A DNA stretch of 64,000 nt from Alentia gelatinosa (Eukaryota; Annelida; Polychaeta; Phyllodocida; Polynoidae). Below are positions 9,323 through 64,000 of this stretch, in pieces (the first letter of the stretch is position 1; each line of letters starts with the position of its first letter). The DNA is taken from NCBI GenBank assembly GCA_950022655.1, contig OX465580.1:120449016-120513015 (forward strand), in the 5' to 3' direction. The notes under the pieces are model-generated. The model saw only the letters and a program-made list of their open reading frames with translations, was not told where the DNA came from and did not search any database. Made by a program: the position numbers and the translations under genes.

Positions 9323-11450
9323 GTAGGTAACAAATCAAAGCTGTGGAAAGCTGTGAGAAATCAAAGTTCTCCTCTTTTGTAACTACCAAGGCCTTTGAGG
9401 TGTTAAAGAGGTATGTATTACAAAAATGATGTATCCCAGACTTTATGTAATGAAGATATTTTGGATAATTATGTGTTTATGGCCCATATCAGATGACTTT
9501 GGTTTGAACATGTGACTACTTGAAACATGCTTGCTCCATGATGTGAGCCTAAAAGTATATTGAGTCAAGACATGAGTGAATATTATCCTATATGGAGTAG
9601 ATTATGAGCCCAAATGAGGCTATTCTATATCATTTATTATTATATTTATTTATTAAGACATGTTTAAGTATGTAAAAGGGTGTACAAACAAGTAAAGTCT
9701 GTGTCTGAATATTATTTCACCCTACTGAGTAAAGAAGTCTGTGTAGTTTTACCATATTCTACCATATCCATGTCATTGTTTTAATATTTTCACAGAACAT
9801 AGAAAATGTGTAGTGCTCTACATTTGAATATAAAAAAACTGTAGTTCACCACCCTTATTCTTTTATATTTCTAAGCAGCTTTAATTTGAATCCTTGTTGG
9901 AGGCTAAATTCTTGTGACACATCTAGATATTGCAGATATGGCTGAACATTTTGTTTTTTGTTGCCTAAGAAAGCTATTTGGTAGTGAAGACTTATATAAG
10001 GCAAGTTATGCAAGATGTCTTATTTAAAACTTATTCTAATATGATGAACAAGGGGAAAATGGTATAGACAGTTGATAATAAACTGACATCTAATTGAAAG
10101 ATGGTACATTAGACGAACAGATATTCAACAATATAAATTTGGTGCATAATGGAGTTGTATATAGACAGATGAGGAGTTTTAACACAAACATGGAAGTTAG
10201 ACATTTGAAGGTGGGGAAGTGAATTTGAGAAATGAAAAGGTACAAGACTTAAGTGACATGTAATTCTTCAAAAATGGAAATTGTGGTGAACAATGCATTA
10301 CTGCTCTTACAATAGGCGGAGCAAAATATATTACAATATTATGATCGACAATTGTGTATGACCTTAAGGCAACAGGTACTATTAACATTTGTTTGATCTA
10401 TACAGGAAATGTATCAAAATGTACGATTGTCTTCAATACCCTCAAAAACAAGGCCGGTGACGAATAGCTTTCAAAATCTAAATGTGCAGTACTAACCAGT
10501 CACTATATTCTGTGGAAGTTGGAAGAAAATTACATGGATCTTACTGAGATCAAACTAATTAGAATTTTGTATATAATACTATGATATTCTCATAATATTT
10601 ATTTCTAATTGAAAGACTAACACACTGATCCCCATTTTTAAAAAAGTATCTCTGTATTAACACTTTGAGATCACCATATTCAATTTTCAGGAATTTTCAA
10701 TATGAATTGCCCGATATGTCTTTTTATAAGACATGTTCTTGGGTTGTGTTCCGGTCGGATAAATGAGCCCAATTTTAAATTATGATATTATTATGTTACC
10801 CAGTCACTTTACTGTCAGGATCACTGAATTGTATTCAGTCACCTATGTTTGAGACAGTGGCACGTCTCCTCAATGGTACACAGCTTCACTCGTTTTGAAA
10901 ATCACGGAACCCTGATTTCTTTTCATTTACCCAGTTATATTCATGAACGGCTAACATATATGGTCTTCAAGTAAGCTAAATAGATCTATATAGACATCTC
11001 TGAATTATGAATCACATATCTATCGTTCTGCTTGTTGTCATAGGTGCCCTGTAGAATATCTGTACTTTCAGCAATAGTATCGCCACCGGTACGCACCAAC
11101 CATACGTACTTCGGGGGATACCTATAAATATCTTTAACCGATTAGATCTGTTGTTCAGAGATAAAAAGAAAACTGTTAAAATGTCAATTCACTTTTGAAA
11201 AATAGAATCGTTTAAAGAACCCAACCTGATCACTGAAGCAATATGGCTCTTGGGACTAAAAGTGAAAACAACGGATGCCAATTAATGCTTTATAAAAACA
11301 ATGGACGTAACATAAATCGAAAACCAGCAAAACGGTTTAATGCATTAATCTGTTTTGAATATCTTAATTACAAATCAACCACAATTCCACCAGGTTTGAT
11401 TGAAGTGGCTTTTATTATGTTTGTTGTGAGTTACAGGATGGTAGTCTTAG
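9323..11450. other. Intergenic DNA, nothing recognised
   Basis: AT-rich sequence with only short chance open frames on both strands. No tRNA, rRNA or transposase signature is evident. Confidence 0.5.
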
Positions 11451-11570
11451 TTGACCAACGTTTCGGCGTTGCCTTCATCAGAGTTAATGCAGGAGGGCAG
11501 CCCTACCCGTCAATTGCAGAGCTACAGACAGTACAGGTCATTGGCAGTGGCAGCCGTCCTGTAAATGCAG
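11451..11570 (-). mobile_element. Penelope-like/hammerhead-ribozyme-like remnant
   Basis: On the minus strand the box CTGATGA (11481-11475) is followed 10 nt later by GAAAC (11464-11460), and the intervening bases form a short GGC/GCC stem. These are the two conserved core boxes of hammerhead ribozymes, and strings of this kind are characteristic of the termini of Penelope-like retroelements in invertebrates. The third stem and cleavage site are not convincing, so this is probably a decayed copy. The segment to its right (11517-11570) is partly repeated at 12379-12450. A 135-codon frame spanning 11243-11650 overlaps it and is not believed to be a gene. Confidence 0.45.
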
Positions 11571-11939
11571 GATGCATCAATGTTACCAAGTTTTACCTTC
11601 TAGGACAAGACAAACATAGCTACAATTTTATTAATTCTTTTCTGAAATAATTCAATTAGATAAAGCAGACTTATATGGCTTCTATCGTGGATGACGGATT
11701 CCTCTTGACTTATCCAAAATTATCAGCCCTTACTGAACTTCAACTAGCCAATTTATAATTGCAATTTATAATTGCTGATTCAATAACCCAATACAGAGAG
11801 AAAGAGGCTCCGAGAAAGCAGTGGAACATTAGCAAAATCTGCATGATGGCGCGAGGCGTGGTCCGATGTAACGTCACAGTGTTATCCGGTGGAGACCCCT
11901 GACGGGAGGCTGGGGAACTAAATTCTGATAGCCCAGTCG
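11571..11939. other. Upstream flank of dynamin
   Basis: Gene-free sequence. It contains a 13-bp tandem duplication (CAATTTATAATTG twice) at about 11749-11774 and becomes more GC- and CpG-rich from about 11840 toward the dynamin start. Confidence 0.4.
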
Positions 11940-12041
11940 ATGCGCTGCGCACGCGCTCAGAGGTACATCCGCCATGTTCGTATTTTGACAGATCGTGATC
12001 TGATGTTGCTGACTTGAAGAGGGAACGAGAAAAACAGCAAA
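11940..12041 (+). promoter_or_regulatory. Putative TATA-less dynamin promoter / 5' UTR
   Basis: A short CpG-rich stretch lies directly before the dynamin ATG. TGCGCACGCGCT at 11946-11957 is one base off the NRF1 consensus. CCGCCATGTT at 11969-11978 matches a YY1-type site, which in TATA-less animal promoters often sits just downstream of the transcription start. No TATA box is seen. The start site and any upstream 5' UTR exon are not determinable from the sequence. Confidence 0.4.
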
Positions 12042-63541
<51,500 letters not shown>

Positions 63542-64000
63542 GTAAGTGTCATATCTAAATTACTTAATAGGTAGGGCACAGTAGCTCCACTGTGAAAGTA
63601 GTGGTGTACAGTATACTACTGCATTTTTACTTCTAGATCGGAATATGCATCGTAATATTAGTTAGATTTACTGTTGTATTGGATTTGTACTATAGGACAT
63701 ACCATGTCTCGCTCAATTAATGTACTTCCCCCTTACACACACAGACCTCAATTTGTGCAGAAATAGTAGTTTACATGACACAATGAGTTTGGTAAATCCT
63801 TTCTAGTTTAACTTTGTTATTTCCTTGGTAGGTTTTTTATCAACGATTAATCCTCTTGTAATAATGTCAAATGAACGGTTGGAAGGACAGTATAAGGTCG
63901 GGTTCAAAGATAATTCATTTGAGTTCATTTTAAGAGATGCCCATAAAATATCATCACACACCGAAAAGAAAGTGCAATGTTACAAAGTTGAAAGAAATTA
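63542..64000 (+). other. Start of dynamin intron 11
   Basis: No further dynamin-coding sequence is visible up to the window end. The PH-domain exons should lie downstream. Confidence 0.7.

Noticed and set aside
11243..11650. 135-codon open frame upstream of dynamin
   Set aside because: No recognisable domain. It spans a Penelope/hammerhead-like remnant and a duplicated repeat block, so it is most likely chance coding over repeat DNA.

Overview
This is a eukaryotic, almost certainly metazoan, genomic window. It is AT-rich, gene-poor and repeat-laden, with canonical GT-AG introns. The exons that can be read encode a classical dynamin closely resembling animal dynamin-1/2/3 (bulk endocytic GTPase). 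The repeat complement is typical of a marine invertebrate or a basal deuterostome/lophotrochozoan: non-LTR retrotransposon, foldback/MITE elements, a hammerhead-like Penelope remnant, and long AT and 15-bp satellites. The species cannot be fixed from sequence alone.

Layout. (1) 1-1002: unannotated flank. (2) About 1003-7500, minus strand: one near full-length non-LTR (LINE) retrotransposon. In transcription order it has ORF1 (coiled coil, RRM-like and C-terminal domains, then a C-terminal NADAR domain), a separate SGNH-hydrolase ORF, a spacer of about 1 kb carrying six spaced copies of a CCTTACGG-core motif, and ORF2 with an APE-type endonuclease and a reverse transcriptase. ORF2 is broken by a frameshift and apparent internal deletion at the EN-RT junction. 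(3) 7.5-11.9 kb: intergenic, with a dispersed repeat and a Penelope/hammerhead-like relic. (4) 11.94-63.54 kb, plus strand: the 5' part of a dynamin gene. Exon 1 is at 12042-12205, followed by a 41.5-kb first intron, then exons 2-11 in the last 10 kb. These give about 498 codons, covering the GTPase domain and most of the stalk/middle domain. The rest of the stalk, PH, GED and proline-rich parts must lie beyond the right edge.

The giant intron 1 holds no second gene I can support. It contains dispersed foldback elements of two families with a shared double-hairpin architecture, several single hairpins, GC-rich patches, a compact candidate regulatory module (CRE, CTCF-like, RFX X-box), a 15-bp-period minisatellite, a CAG-rich block, G-runs and (TA)n tracts. 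One foldback copy in intron 6 ends about 15 bp from the exon 7 splice acceptor. Intron 2 uses a GC donor.

The most unusual system is the LINE. A NADAR (ADP-ribose-processing) domain is fused to the RNA-binding ORF1 protein, an SGNH hydrolase follows in the same reading frame behind stop codons, and an unexplained iterated motif sits between the enzyme ORFs and ORF2.
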